A stretch of DNA of 64,000 bases from Bordetella genomosp. 1 (GTDB lineage Bacteria; Pseudomonadota; Gammaproteobacteria; Burkholderiales; Burkholderiaceae_B): positions 682,001-746,000 of the forward strand of contig NZ_NEVL01000001.1 in assembly GCF_002261335.1 (NCBI RefSeq), written 5' to 3'. Below, one piece after another: positions 8,084 through 16,518 of this stretch. Each line of letters opens with the position of its first letter. Position 1 is the stretch's first letter. The notes under the pieces were generated by a model, which was not told where the DNA came from, did no database searches, and saw only the letters and a list, made by a program, of their open reading frames with translations. The position numbers and the translations under genes are program-made.

Positions 8084-9013
8084 ATGGCCGGCCTGCCCGA
8101 ACTCAGCGTGAATCACTACCGCCACTTTCTGTTGGTGGCCGAGCTGCGCAGCTTCGGCCAGGCCGCCGAACGGGCGCACCGGTCGCAGCCCGCCCTGTCG
8201 CTGTCGATCCGCGAGATGGAGCAGCGGCTGGGCCAGGCGCTGTTCGAGCGCGGCAGCCGCGTGGCGCTCACGGCCTATGGCCGCGAGTGCCTGCCGCTGG
8301 CCCGCGAGCTGGTGGCGCACCACGAGCGCGTGGCCGCCGCGCTGGGCGGACTGGCGCGCAACGAAACGGGGGTCTTGCGGCTGGCCACCGTCGCCACCGT
8401 GGCCACGCACTGGCTGCCCGAGCTGGTGGCGCGCTACCGGGCGCGTTTTCCCGGCGTGCGGCTGCGGCTCTACGACGACAACTCGGAAGGCGTGGAGCGC
8501 ATGGTGCTGGCCGGCGAGGCCGAGCTGGCGGTGTGCAGTCGGGTCTCGCAGGATCCCCGCCTGCACTTCGAGCCGCTGCTGCGCGATGCGTTCGGGCTGG
8601 TGTGCCATGCGGGCCATCCGTTGGCGCGGCGCAAGTCCCTCGCGTGGGCCGAGATCGCGCCCCTGCCGCTGGCGGGCACGGTGGCGCACCGGCAGTTGAT
8701 CGGACATCCCGCCGCCGCGTTCATGCACGACCGGCCGGTGTTCGTGTCGAACATGATGTCGCTGCTCGCCATGCTGGCGCGCGGCGAGGGCGTGACCGTG
8801 CTGGCGCGGCTCGGCGTGCCGCCGGATTCGGCGCTGGCCTTCGTGCCGCTGCGCGCGCCGCGCATCGAGCGCGAGCTCGGGTTGTGCTGGCTCACGGGCC
8901 AGACGCTCTCGCCCGCCGCGATGCAGATGGCGGAACTGTTGCGTGCGCACGCACATGCGCAATCCGGCCGCGCCGCGCGCAGCACGGCTCGAAAAATGCT
9001 GTCACCAAACTGA
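8084..9013 (+). CDS. LysR-family transcriptional regulator
   Basis: 309 residues. The winged helix-turn-helix is at about 8-66 (YRHFLLVAELRSFGQAAERA, then SQPALSLSIREMEQRLG). It is followed by a periplasmic-binding-like effector domain from about 95 (LRLATVATVATHWLPELV). Divergent from the hydrolase-Bug pair with a compact shared promoter, the standard layout for a LysR protein controlling its neighbour. The effector is unknown. The ATG is at 8084. An upstream in-frame candidate would intrude on the operator. Confidence 0.92.
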   Translation: MAGLPELSVNHYRHFLLVAELRSFGQAAERAHRSQPALSLSIREMEQRLGQALFERGSRVALTAYGRECLPLARELVAHHERVAAALGGLARNETGVLRLATVATVATHWLPELVARYRARFPGVRLRLYDDNSEGVERMVLAGEAELAVCSRVSQDPRLHFEPLLRDAFGLVCHAGHPLARRKSLAWAEIAPLPLAGTVAHRQLIGHPAAAFMHDRPVFVSNMMSLLAMLARGEGVTVLARLGVPPDSALAFVPLRAPRIERELGLCWLTGQTLSPAAMQMAELLRAHAHAQSGRAARSTARKMLSPN

Positions 9014-9206
9014 CGGGGCCGGTTCGCAAACCGTGCAAGCATGCGGGTTCCGAGCCGATTTACAACACTCCGGTGTTGCGCCGACGCACTGCGTGCAGAA
9101 GCGCATTGATTTGTCCGCTGCCGCTATTTAGAGTGCGTGCATGCCGTCGCATGCCTATATGAATACGCAGCGTGGCAGATCGTGCTGGGGTGGTCCCGAG
9201 GAAGTC

Positions 9207-9725
9207 ATGATTCGTTCGTATTTGTCCTGGACCCGCGCCGCCGGCATGGGTTTGATCGTGGGTGTGGCCCTCGCCGGCTGCGCCGTCAAGAAGCCGGCCG
9301 AGAACGCCGGGGCGGCCGAGCCCGCGCCGCCGAAAAAGGTGGTCTGCACGCCCGCGTCGGCCAACAGCCCGATGGTCGGCACCTGGTACTCGGTATCGCG
9401 GCCGCGCGGCTTCGCCGGCGACTTTCAATCGCTTACTGTCCTGTCTGCCGATGGCACGATGAGTTACGAGACGCAGCTGAAGGTGGGCAAGCGCACGCGC
9501 CCCGCGTTGCGTGAAACCGGCTGCTGGACCCACGACAACGGCATCTACACGCTGCAGACCACGCAGTCCAACGGCGAGCCCGTGGATGCCGACGATCCGA
9601 TCTACCGCACCGCGTACAAGGTCGAGAGCGTGGACCGCACCAAGCTCACCCTGCGCGAGATGAAGTCCAACGGACAGGTCGTCACGGCCCGGCGCATGCA
9701 GCCCGGCTACCGCATGCCCTACTGA
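9207..9725 (+). CDS. Small lipoprotein of unknown function
   Basis: 172-residue predicted lipoprotein. The start is the ATG at 9207 preceded by GAGGAAG. It gives a signal peptide ending in the lipobox LAGC with Cys25 as lipidation site, whereas a farther upstream ATG would bury it. The mature part has an Ala/Pro linker and then a domain beginning MVGTWYSVSRPRGFAG, with alternating hydrophobic strands suggesting a small beta barrel of lipocalin type (my impression from the pattern, not an identified family). There are two further Cys (CTPAS and GCW). It has its own position between a LysR gene and an MFS gene, with no clear partner. Confidence 0.7.
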   Translation: MIRSYLSWTRAAGMGLIVGVALAGCAVKKPAENAGAAEPAPPKKVVCTPASANSPMVGTWYSVSRPRGFAGDFQSLTVLSADGTMSYETQLKVGKRTRPALRETGCWTHDNGIYTLQTTQSNGEPVDADDPIYRTAYKVESVDRTKLTLREMKSNGQVVTARRMQPGYRMPY

Positions 9726-9795
9726 GGCATCGTCAAAGCGGGCGGGCGGGTGTAAGGTTGCGGGCTTGTCGTCCGTCGCCCGCACCTGATCCGCC

Positions 9796-10998
9796 ATGAC
9801 CACCGCGTATTCCGAGAGCCGCGCCATCGCGCTGCTCGCGCTCGCCGCTTTCGTGAGCGCGAGCGCGTTTCGCATCTGCGATCCCATGCTGCCGCAGCTC
9901 GCGGCCGATTTCGGCACCTCCACCGGCCAGGCCGCGCACGCCATCACGGCGTTTGCCGTGGCCTACGGCGTGCTGCAGATGTTCTTCGGCCCGGTCGGCG
10001 ACCGCTACGGCAAGTACCGCGTCATCTCGATCGCCACCTTCGCCTGCGCGCTGGGCAGCCTGGGCGCCGTGTTCGCCGGCAGCCTGGACTGGCTGGTGCT
10101 GTGCCGCGCCCTGTCGGGCGCCGCCGGCGCCGGCATCGTGCCGCTGTCGATGGCCTGGATCGGCGACAACGTGCCCTACGAACGGCGCCAGGCGACGCTG
10201 GCGCGCTTTCTCACCGGCACCATTCTCGGCATGGCGGCCGGCCAGCTGGCCGGCGGCCTGTTCGCCGACACCATCGGCTGGCGCGCCGCCTTCGCCACGC
10301 TGGTGGCCGGTTATCTCGTGGTCGGCGTGCTGCTGCTGCGCGAGGTGTCGCGCCAGCGCGCCGCCGGCATCGCCATCGTGCAGGCGCCCGCCGTGCAGGG
10401 CTTCGTGGCCCAGGCCCGCACCGTACTGCAGGTGCGCTGGGCGCGCATCGTGCTCTTCACCGTGTTCTGCGAGGGCCTGCTGGTGTTCGGCGCGCTGGCG
10501 TTCGCGCCGGCCTATCTGCACGAGCGCTTCGAGATCTCGCTGACCGCGGCCGGCGCGCTGGTGGCGGTCTATGCGCTGGGCGGCCTGGCCTACACCGTGG
10601 TGGCGGCGAAGCTGGTGCGCCGCCTGGGCGAGCGCGGCATGTCGGTCGCCGGCGGCCTGACGCTCGCGCTGGCGTTCCTGGGCTATCTGCTCGGCCCGGT
10701 CTGGGCCTTCGGCATGGTGGCCAGCGTGCTGGCCGGTTTCGGCTATTACCTGCTGCACGCCACGCTGCAGACCAATGCCACGCAGATGGTGCCGAGCGCG
10801 CGCGGCACGGCCGTGGCCTGGTTCGCCTCGTGCCTGTTCATGGGCCAGGCGGCGGGCGTGGCGGTGGGCGGCCTGGTGATCGACGCGGCCGGCGCCGGCG
10901 CGCTGTTCGCCACCGCCGCGGTGCTGCTGCCGCTGCTCGGCGCCGGCTTTGCCCGCGCGCTCTACACGCGCCAGCGCGCCGCCCTGCAATCGGCGTGA
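9796..10998 (+). CDS. MFS transporter (12 TM)
   Basis: 400-residue major facilitator. Twelve hydrophobic segments are visible, with the motif GPVGDRYGKYRV between TM2 and TM3 (about residues 65-76), the hallmark of the superfamily, and a longer central loop between TM6 and TM7. The pattern resembles drug:H+ antiporter-1 type exporters, but the substrate cannot be inferred. It is a single gene, followed 17 bp later by a strong palindromic terminator at 11016-11044. Confidence 0.88.
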   Translation: MTTAYSESRAIALLALAAFVSASAFRICDPMLPQLAADFGTSTGQAAHAITAFAVAYGVLQMFFGPVGDRYGKYRVISIATFACALGSLGAVFAGSLDWLVLCRALSGAAGAGIVPLSMAWIGDNVPYERRQATLARFLTGTILGMAAGQLAGGLFADTIGWRAAFATLVAGYLVVGVLLLREVSRQRAAGIAIVQAPAVQGFVAQARTVLQVRWARIVLFTVFCEGLLVFGALAFAPAYLHERFEISLTAAGALVAVYALGGLAYTVVAAKLVRRLGERGMSVAGGLTLALAFLGYLLGPVWAFGMVASVLAGFGYYLLHATLQTNATQMVPSARGTAVAWFASCLFMGQAAGVAVGGLVIDAAGAGALFATAAVLLPLLGAGFARALYTRQRAALQSA

Positions 10999-11015
10999 CG
11001 CCACGCGGGGCAACG

Positions 11016-11044
11016 AAAAAGCCGAGGCATGCCTCGGCTTTTTT
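11016..11044. terminator. Bidirectional Rho-independent terminator (copy 1)
   Basis: A perfect 28-bp palindrome with core GCCGAGGCATGCCTCGGC flanked by five A and at least five T, so it works in both directions. It serves the MFS gene (+) and the HicB-like gene (-). It is part of a 35-bp sequence repeated exactly at 11491-11525. Confidence 0.9.
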
Positions 11045-11070
11045 ACGGGTTGGTGCGGTTCAGGCTTCGG

Positions 11071-11355
11071 TCATTTGGTGTTCGGCCGCACTGCGCGCAT
11101 GCCGATCCTCGACAGGTCGATGTCGACCATCATCCAGAATCCGCCTTTGAAATCGGCATGGCCGACCCAGGCTTCCGGCGTGGAGGGCGCGGGAATCGCG
11201 TCGCCCTCGCCATGCAGATGCGCCTCGACGGCCTCCTGCGCCGCGCGCGGCAGGTCGCGCAGTTTGTCGGCGGCGGCGAAGCAGCCGGGAAAATCGGGAA
11301 ACGATGCGCCGTACGCGGTATTCACGGCTTTCTGTATATGGAGGGGGGATCGCAT
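11071..11355 (-). CDS. HicB-like antitoxin domain protein, no HicA partner
   Basis: 94 residues from the ATG at 11353-11355, which has AGGAG six bases upstream. The segment VNTAYGASFPDFPGCFAAA and the following helix are the N-terminal HicB fold. The chain stops at RIGMRAVRPNTK, where full HicB proteins continue into a ribbon-helix-helix DNA-binding domain, so that domain is missing. No HicA-sized gene (about 60 aa) is next to it: 11374-11490 has none and the other side is a terminator. It may be a remnant antitoxin, a solitary regulator, or a partner of a toxin elsewhere. Confidence 0.7.
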   Translation of the reverse strand: MRSPLHIQKAVNTAYGASFPDFPGCFAAADKLRDLPRAAQEAVEAHLHGEGDAIPAPSTPEAWVGHADFKGGFWMMVDIDLSRIGMRAVRPNTK

Positions 11356-11497
11356 GGAGGACTCCTGACGCAATCCGCTGACCCCTTCCGCCTCAGTCGA
11401 GAGAGCGAATCCGCGGTATTCCTGAATGCGGATTATCGGGCCTACAGTCGATGACGCGATAACCCGAAAGTCCGCTTTTGGGCGTATGCCGGCAACG

Positions 11498-11525
11498 AAA
11501 AAGCCGAGGCATGCCTCGGCTTTTT
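11498..11525. terminator. Bidirectional Rho-independent terminator (copy 2)
   Basis: Same 28-bp palindrome as at 11016-11043, with A and T tracts on either side. It ends gltX on the minus strand. The identical 35-bp repeats enclose the HicB-like gene. Confidence 0.9.
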
Positions 11526-11541
11526 CGGGGGGAAGGCGCGC

Positions 11542-12954
11542 TCAGGCGGGCAGGTTGGCCAGGCGCTTGAGCACCTCGTCCTTGCCGAGCAGCACCAGCA
11601 CCGCGTCGACGGCCGGGGTCTGGGGGCGGCCGAAGACGGCGACGCGCAGCGGGATGGCCAACTGCGGCATCTTCAGGCCACGCTCGGCCAGCACCTGCTT
11701 GATCAGCGCGGCCACGGCCTCGCGGGTCCAGTCGGTGCCGGCGGCGGCCTGGGCGAAGGCGGCCAGCGCCTCGCGCGCGGGCGCGGTCAGGTGCTGCGCG
11801 ACCACATCGGCCTCGGCGGGCTTGAATTCGCCGCAGAACAGCATGGCGTCGTCGGCCAGCTGTTCGAGCGTTTCGGCGCGGTCCTTCAGCAGGTCCATCA
11901 CGGCGGTCAGGTCGGCCGACCCCGGCTTGCCGCCACGGCGCTCGACGCGCGGCGCCACGCGGCGGGCCAGCTCGGCGCTGTCCATCGCCTTGATGTAGTG
12001 GGCGTTGACCCAGTTCAGCTTCTTCGGGTCCCACTGCGAGGCGGACTTGGTCAGGTGGTCGGTGTCGAACCATTCGACCAGCTGCTCGCGGGTGAAGAGC
12101 TCGTCGTCGCCGTGGCTCCAGCCCAGGCGCGCCAGGTAATTGACCATCGCTTCCGGCAGGTAGCCCTGGGCGTCGTAGTCCATCACGTTGACCGCGCCGT
12201 GGCGCTTGGACAGCTTCTGGCCGTCGGGGCCGAGGATCATCGGCACGTGGCCATACTGGGGCAGCTCGGCGCCGAGGGCCTTCAGGATGTTGATCTGGCG
12301 CGGCGTGTTGTTGACGTGGTCGTCGCCGCGCAGCACGTGGGTGATGCCCATGTCCCAGTCGTCGACCACCACGCAGAAGTTGTAGGTGGGCGTGCCGTCC
12401 GGGCGCGCGATGATCAGGTCGTCGAGCTCGGTGTTGTCGAAGCTGATCGTGCCCTTGACCATGTCGTCCCAGCTGGTGGCGCCGGACTGCGGGTTCTTGA
12501 AGCGGATCACGGGCTTGCGGTCGGCCGGGATGGGCGGCAGGACCTTGCCGGGCTCGGGGCGCCAGGTGCCGTCGTAGCGCGGCTTGTCGCCGCGCGCGCG
12601 CGCGGCCTCGCGCATCGCCTCGACTTCCTCGGGCGAGCTGTAGCAGTGATAGACGGTGCCCGCCTCCAGCATGCCGGCCAGCACCTCGCGATAGCGGTCC
12701 ATCCGCTTCATCTGGTAGAAGGGGCCCTCGTCGGGCTGCATGCCGAGCCAGTCCATGCTGTCGAGGATCGCCTGCACGGCGGCGTCGGTCGAGCGCTCGA
12801 CGTCGGTGTCTTCGATGCGCAGCACGAACACGCCCTTGTGGTGGCGGGCGAAGGCCCACGAGAACAGGGCCGTCCGCGCGCCGCCCAGGTGCAGGAAGCC
12901 GGTGGGCGAGGGGGCGAAGCGGGTGCGTATGGGTTTCGTGGCGGTCGTGGTCAT
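11542..12954 (-). CDS. gltX: Glutamyl-tRNA synthetase
   Basis: 470-residue class I aminoacyl-tRNA synthetase that charges tRNA-Glu in the cytoplasm. The HIGH-type motif lies in [17 protein letters not shown] (about residues 13-29). KLSKRHG, the KMSKS-type loop, is near 240. The C-terminal helical anticodon-binding part is complete. The length is normal for the discriminating bacterial enzyme. It is a single gene with its own terminator just downstream, divergent from a PatZ-like gene across 114 bp. Confidence 0.97.
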   Translation of the reverse strand: MTTTATKPIRTRFAPSPTGFLHLGGARTALFSWAFARHHKGVFVLRIEDTDVERSTDAAVQAILDSMDWLGMQPDEGPFYQMKRMDRYREVLAGMLEAGTVYHCYSSPEEVEAMREAARARGDKPRYDGTWRPEPGKVLPPIPADRKPVIRFKNPQSGATSWDDMVKGTISFDNTELDDLIIARPDGTPTYNFCVVVDDWDMGITHVLRGDDHVNNTPRQINILKALGAELPQYGHVPMILGPDGQKLSKRHGAVNVMDYDAQGYLPEAMVNYLARLGWSHGDDELFTREQLVEWFDTDHLTKSASQWDPKKLNWVNAHYIKAMDSAELARRVAPRVERRGGKPGSADLTAVMDLLKDRAETLEQLADDAMLFCGEFKPAEADVVAQHLTAPAREALAAFAQAAAGTDWTREAVAALIKQVLAERGLKMPQLAIPLRVAVFGRPQTPAVDAVLVLLGKDEVLKRLANLPA

Positions 12955-13068
12955 GGTGGGTCCGGGCGCGGCGGGTGGCGCTGCGCGCCTCCTTCTAGAA
13001 ACGGCGCGCCGGGCTCGGCTCGCCGTATAGGGTGACTGGTTGTATTGTTACGATCAACGCCATTTTAA

Positions 13069-15534
13069 ATGAGTGTCCCGACCGCGATGTTGCGCCATGC
13101 CTTAGCCCCGATGTTCGAGCCGCGATCCCTGCTGATCGTGGCCGACCGCAGCCTGCCGGCCGCCTCGGTGCTGCCGGCCGCGCTGCGCGCCCGCACCACC
13201 ATCATCGACACCGACTGCGGCGAAGCGCCGTTGCTGCCCGAGGCCTGCATCGGCCTGGCGCCTGGCGAGCGGCCCGACCTGGCGCTGGTCTGCGTGTCGC
13301 CGGCGGTCCTGCCCGAAACCCTGCGCCGCCTCACGCCGCTGGCGCCGCGCGCGCTGATACTGCTGCCGCACGAGCTGCCGGACCCGTATCCGCGCGGCAC
13401 CCAGGCGCTGTGCCGCTCCTGGGCCGAGGCCAATCACTGCGAGCTGCTGGGGCCGCGTTCGTTCGGGGCCCAGCGCCCGCATGCCGGGCTCAACCTGAGC
13501 CAGCATCCCACCCTGGCGCGCGCCGGGCGCGTGGCGCTGGTGGCGCAATCGCGCTCGATCATGGCCGCCGTGATGGATTGGGCCGAGGACGTGCACATCG
13601 GCTTTTCCACCGCCGTGTCGCTGGGCGACGAAGCCGTGCTGGGCCTGTCGCCGGTGCTCGACTATCTGGCCAGCGATCCGCGCACCGACAGCATCGTGCT
13701 CTACCTCGAGGACATCGGCGCGGCGCGTGAATTCATGAGCACGCTGCGCGCCGCCGCCAGCGTCAAGCCGGTGATCGTGCTCAAGGCCGGCCGCGGCGAC
13801 GCCGACGGCGCCGATGCGGTGTTCGACGCCGCCCTGCGCCGCGCCGGCGCGGTGCGGGTGCGCTACTTCGTGCAGCTGTTCTCCGCCGTGAAGGTGCTGG
13901 GCTATGCGCGCCGTCCGCGCGGCCGCAGGGTGGCGCTGCTGTCCAATGGCAGCGGCCCGCCGCAACTGGCGCTCGACCTGATCGGCCCGGACGCCGCGGT
14001 CACCCGCGCCGAGCTGGCGCCCGCCACGCGGCGCGAGCTGGCCGGCATGCTCGAGCCCGACGCCGCCACCGACAACCCGGTCATCACCTACACGCCGCTC
14101 AACCCCGAGCGCCTGCAGTCGCTGCTCGACACGCTGCTGGCCGACGGCGCGGTCGACGGCGTGCTGGTGCTGCTCGCGCCCGACGCGCTGGCCGACATGA
14201 CCGCCGTGGCGCGCCAGCTGGCCCAGATCGCGCCCAAGGCACGCAAGCCGGTGGTGAGCTGCTTCATGGGCGATGCGGGCATGCGCCCCTTGCGCCGCAT
14301 GCTCGACGACGCCGGCACCCCGGCGTTTCGCACGCCCGAGTCGGCCGCCGACGCGTTCGGCGTGCTGGCCACGCACTTCTACAACCAGCAGTTGCTGTTG
14401 CAGACGCAACCGCCCGAGCCGCCCAGCCTGGTGCCCGACCTGACGGCCGCGCGCGACCTGATCGCGCAGGCTCGCGCGCAGGGCCTGCGCGAGCTCTCCG
14501 CGGCCGATGCCCGCACGCTGCTCGATCTGTTCTACGTGCCGCTGCGCGCGGGTCCGATGGGCGTGCGTCCCGGCGAGGCCGAATCGCGGCCGATGGCGAT
14601 CCGGGTCCGGCGCGATCCCAACTTCGGCCCGGTGATCCGCTTCGGCGCCGGCGGCCCCGACGCGATCCTGAGCGCGGATCGCGGCATGGACCTGCCGCCG
14701 CTCAACGGCTACCTGGCGCGCCAGCTGGTGGAGCGCAGCCGGCTGTGGCGGCGCGTGCTGTCGCCGCAGGTGAGCAACCTCGCGGCCGATGCCCTGCAGC
14801 ACGCGCTGGTGCAGGTCTCGGAGCTGGTGTCGGAGCTGCCCGACATCGACGCGGTCGATATCGATCCGCTCTACGCCGGCGAGACGCAACTGCGCGCCGG
14901 CGGGCTGCGGATCACGCTCACGGCCGAGCCGGCTTGCGAATCGCCGCAGGTCAGCGGCTATCCGCACATGGCCATCCATCCCTATCCGGCGCGGCTGGTG
15001 CAGGTGCGCCGCTTCGACGACGGCACGCCGTGGGTGATCCGGCCGATCCGCCCCGAAGACGGCGAACCCTTGCAGGAGTTCATCCGCGGCCTGTCGGAGC
15101 GCTCGCGCTACATGCGCTTCGTGTCGATGATGCGCGAGCTCACGCCGCGGATGGTGTCGCGCTACACCCAGATCGATTACCACCGCGAGCTGGCGCTCGT
15201 GGCGGCCACGCAGGTGCCCAATCCGGCCAACCGCGGGCATCCGCGCGAGGTCATCATCGGCTTCGCGCACTACCTGCGCAACCCCGATGGCCGCGGCGCC
15301 GAATACGCGCTGGTGATCGGCGACGACTGGCAGCGGCGCAAGCTGGGCGGGCAGCTGATGTCGGCCCTGATCGACGCCGCGCGCGAGCAGGGGCTGGAAT
15401 ACATCGACGGGCTGGTGCTGTCGACCAACCGCCCGATGCTCACGCTCATGACGCGGCTGGGCTTCACCAACGACGCCGATCCCGAGGATCCGACGATGCG
15501 GCGGGTCTGGCTGGACCTGAATCCGGGGGCCTGA
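13069..15534 (+). CDS. PatZ/Pka-like protein: NDP-forming acyl-CoA synthetase domains fused to GNAT acetyltransferase
   Basis: 821 residues. In order: a CoA-binding Rossmann-like domain at the N-terminus (MFEPRSLLIVADRSLP), a succinyl-CoA-synthetase-like domain (about 150-450, including RVALLSNGSGPPQLALD), a short ATP-grasp remnant (about 470-620), and a GNAT domain (about 650-815, including FVSMMRELTPRM and ALVIGDDWQRRKLGGQLM). Family members such as E. coli PatZ (886 aa) acetylate lysines of metabolic enzymes like acetyl-CoA synthetase. The N-terminal domain lacks an obvious glycine-rich loop, so it is more likely a CoA sensor than a working ligase. The ATG at 13069 has no clear ribosome-binding site and ATG 13087 is an alternative. 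Confidence 0.85.
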   Translation: MSVPTAMLRHALAPMFEPRSLLIVADRSLPAASVLPAALRARTTIIDTDCGEAPLLPEACIGLAPGERPDLALVCVSPAVLPETLRRLTPLAPRALILLPHELPDPYPRGTQALCRSWAEANHCELLGPRSFGAQRPHAGLNLSQHPTLARAGRVALVAQSRSIMAAVMDWAEDVHIGFSTAVSLGDEAVLGLSPVLDYLASDPRTDSIVLYLEDIGAAREFMSTLRAAASVKPVIVLKAGRGDADGADAVFDAALRRAGAVRVRYFVQLFSAVKVLGYARRPRGRRVALLSNGSGPPQLALDLIGPDAAVTRAELAPATRRELAGMLEPDAATDNPVITYTPLNPERLQSLLDTLLADGAVDGVLVLLAPDALADMTAVARQLAQIAPKARKPVVSCFMGDAGMRPLRRMLDDAGTPAFRTPESAADAFGVLATHFYNQQLLLQTQPPEPPSLVPDLTAARDLIAQARAQGLRELSAADARTLLDLFYVPLRAGPMGVRPGEAESRPMAIRVRRDPNFGPVIRFGAGGPDAILSADRGMDLPPLNGYLARQLVERSRLWRRVLSPQVSNLAADALQHALVQVSELVSELPDIDAVDIDPLYAGETQLRAGGLRITLTAEPACESPQVSGYPHMAIHPYPARLVQVRRFDDGTPWVIRPIRPEDGEPLQEFIRGLSERSRYMRFVSMMRELTPRMVSRYTQIDYHRELALVAATQVPNPANRGHPREVIIGFAHYLRNPDGRGAEYALVIGDDWQRRKLGGQLMSALIDAAREQGLEYIDGLVLSTNRPMLTLMTRLGFTNDADPEDPTMRRVWLDLNPGA

Positions 15535-15540
15535 CGAGGC

Positions 15541-15559
15541 GCGGGCGCGAGTCGCCCGC
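15541..15559. terminator. Hairpin between convergent genes
   Basis: Perfect 7-bp stem GCGGGCG/CGCCCGC with a CGAGT loop in the 43-bp gap between the PatZ-like gene and the GntR gene. No T tract follows, so it is only a candidate terminator. Confidence 0.4.
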
Positions 15560-15577
15560 GCGCGTCGATCGCGCCGC

Positions 15578-16234
15578 TCACTGCAGCGGCGTCGTCTTCA
15601 GCTCGAAATACCATTCGGCCGCATGATGGACGTGCCGGGCCGCCAGCATGCCGGCCAGCTCGCCGTCGCCGGCCTTCACCGCGCCCAGGATGCCCGCGTG
15701 TTCCTGCCAGATCTCGGCCGCGCGCGCGGCATGGCTGCGTGAGAACAGCAGGGCGGTGCGGTCGCGCAGCGAGCGCATCAGGTCCTGCAGCACGCCGTTG
15801 CTACTGGCGCCGCCCAGCAGATCGTGGAAGCGCCGGTTCTGTTCGAGCAGCGCGGGCATGTCCTCGCGCTCGATCGCCGCCTGGCCGGCGCGGATCGCGC
15901 CGTCGAGCGCCGCCATCTGCGCCGGGCTGCGGCGTTGCGCCGCCAGGCGCGCATTGAGCGCCTCGAGCGTGGCGCGCACCTCGACGATGTCGTGCGCATG
16001 CTCGCGCGACAGGCTGGTGACCGAGGCGCCGCGGCGCGGCTCGATGCGCACCAGCCCCGCCGCCGCCAGCGCGCGCAGGGCCTCGCGCACCGGAATGCGC
16101 GACACCCCCATTTCCAGTGCGATATCCCCCTCCACCAATCGCTCGCCCTGCCGGTAGTGGCCGGCCAGGATGCGGCGCCGCAGGGTTTCCTGCACGAGGG
16201 CGAAGAGCGGGGCGTGCTGGCTGCCGAGCGTCAT
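15578..16234 (-). CDS. GntR-family regulator, FadR/FCD subfamily
   Basis: 218 residues from the ATG at 16232-16234. An upstream TTG would add 11 residues and is less likely. The N-terminal winged HTH is at about 14-75 (RRRILAGHYRQGERLVEG, then SRIPVREALRALAAAGLV). The all-helical FCD effector domain follows, where the acidic/His ligands of such domains sit (e.g. NRRFHDLL). FCD regulators sense small organic acids, often via a bound metal. It is divergent from a membrane permease, and the shared spacer carries GTATAC-type sites, so it likely represses that permease and itself. Confidence 0.88.
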   Translation of the reverse strand: MTLGSQHAPLFALVQETLRRRILAGHYRQGERLVEGDIALEMGVSRIPVREALRALAAAGLVRIEPRRGASVTSLSREHAHDIVEVRATLEALNARLAAQRRSPAQMAALDGAIRAGQAAIEREDMPALLEQNRRFHDLLGGASSNGVLQDLMRSLRDRTALLFSRSHAARAAEIWQEHAGILGAVKAGDGELAGMLAARHVHHAAEWYFELKTTPLQ

Positions 16235-16267
16235 GGGCGCGGTGGATATCCGGCGAGAAAAACTCAA

Positions 16268-16281
16268 CGTATATCGTATTC
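16268..16281. promoter_or_regulatory. Candidate GntR site A
   Basis: CGTATATCGTATTC, AT-rich and partly symmetric, just upstream of the GntR start. It resembles site B at 16421-16434 when read on the other strand (CGTATA followed two or three bases later by TATT). Confidence 0.35.
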
Positions 16282-16420
16282 AATCATCGGTCAATCGGGA
16301 AACTCCTGTTCCTCGGGTTTGTCTCGATCCTGGCTGATAAATCCTTAAATATCAGTGCTGTAGGCCGGAATTACCGCTCGCCTGGACAAACGGTAGAACA
16401 TATGACTTTTTGTCTATTAC

Positions 16421-16434
16421 GAATATAGTATACG
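16421..16434. promoter_or_regulatory. Candidate GntR site B / permease promoter element
   Basis: GAATATAGTATACG contains the GTATAC core common in FadR-type GntR operators, and TATAGT, which could itself be a -10 hexamer for the permease gene 85 bp downstream. The first 11 bases recur on the minus strand at 36503-36513, before another transporter operon. Confidence 0.4.
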
Positions 16435-16518
16435 AAACGCCGCGCGAGCCGCCGTCAGAGTGGCCGCGCGGGTCGTGGCGTCAACAAGCCGATTCGTACG
16501 GCGATCAGGGGGTAAATC

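Noticed and set aside
11419-11475. Imperfect inverted segments GCGGATTATCGGG and CCCGAAAGTCCGC
   Set aside because: Arms are mismatched and 31 bp apart. No function can be supported beyond chance in GC-rich DNA.
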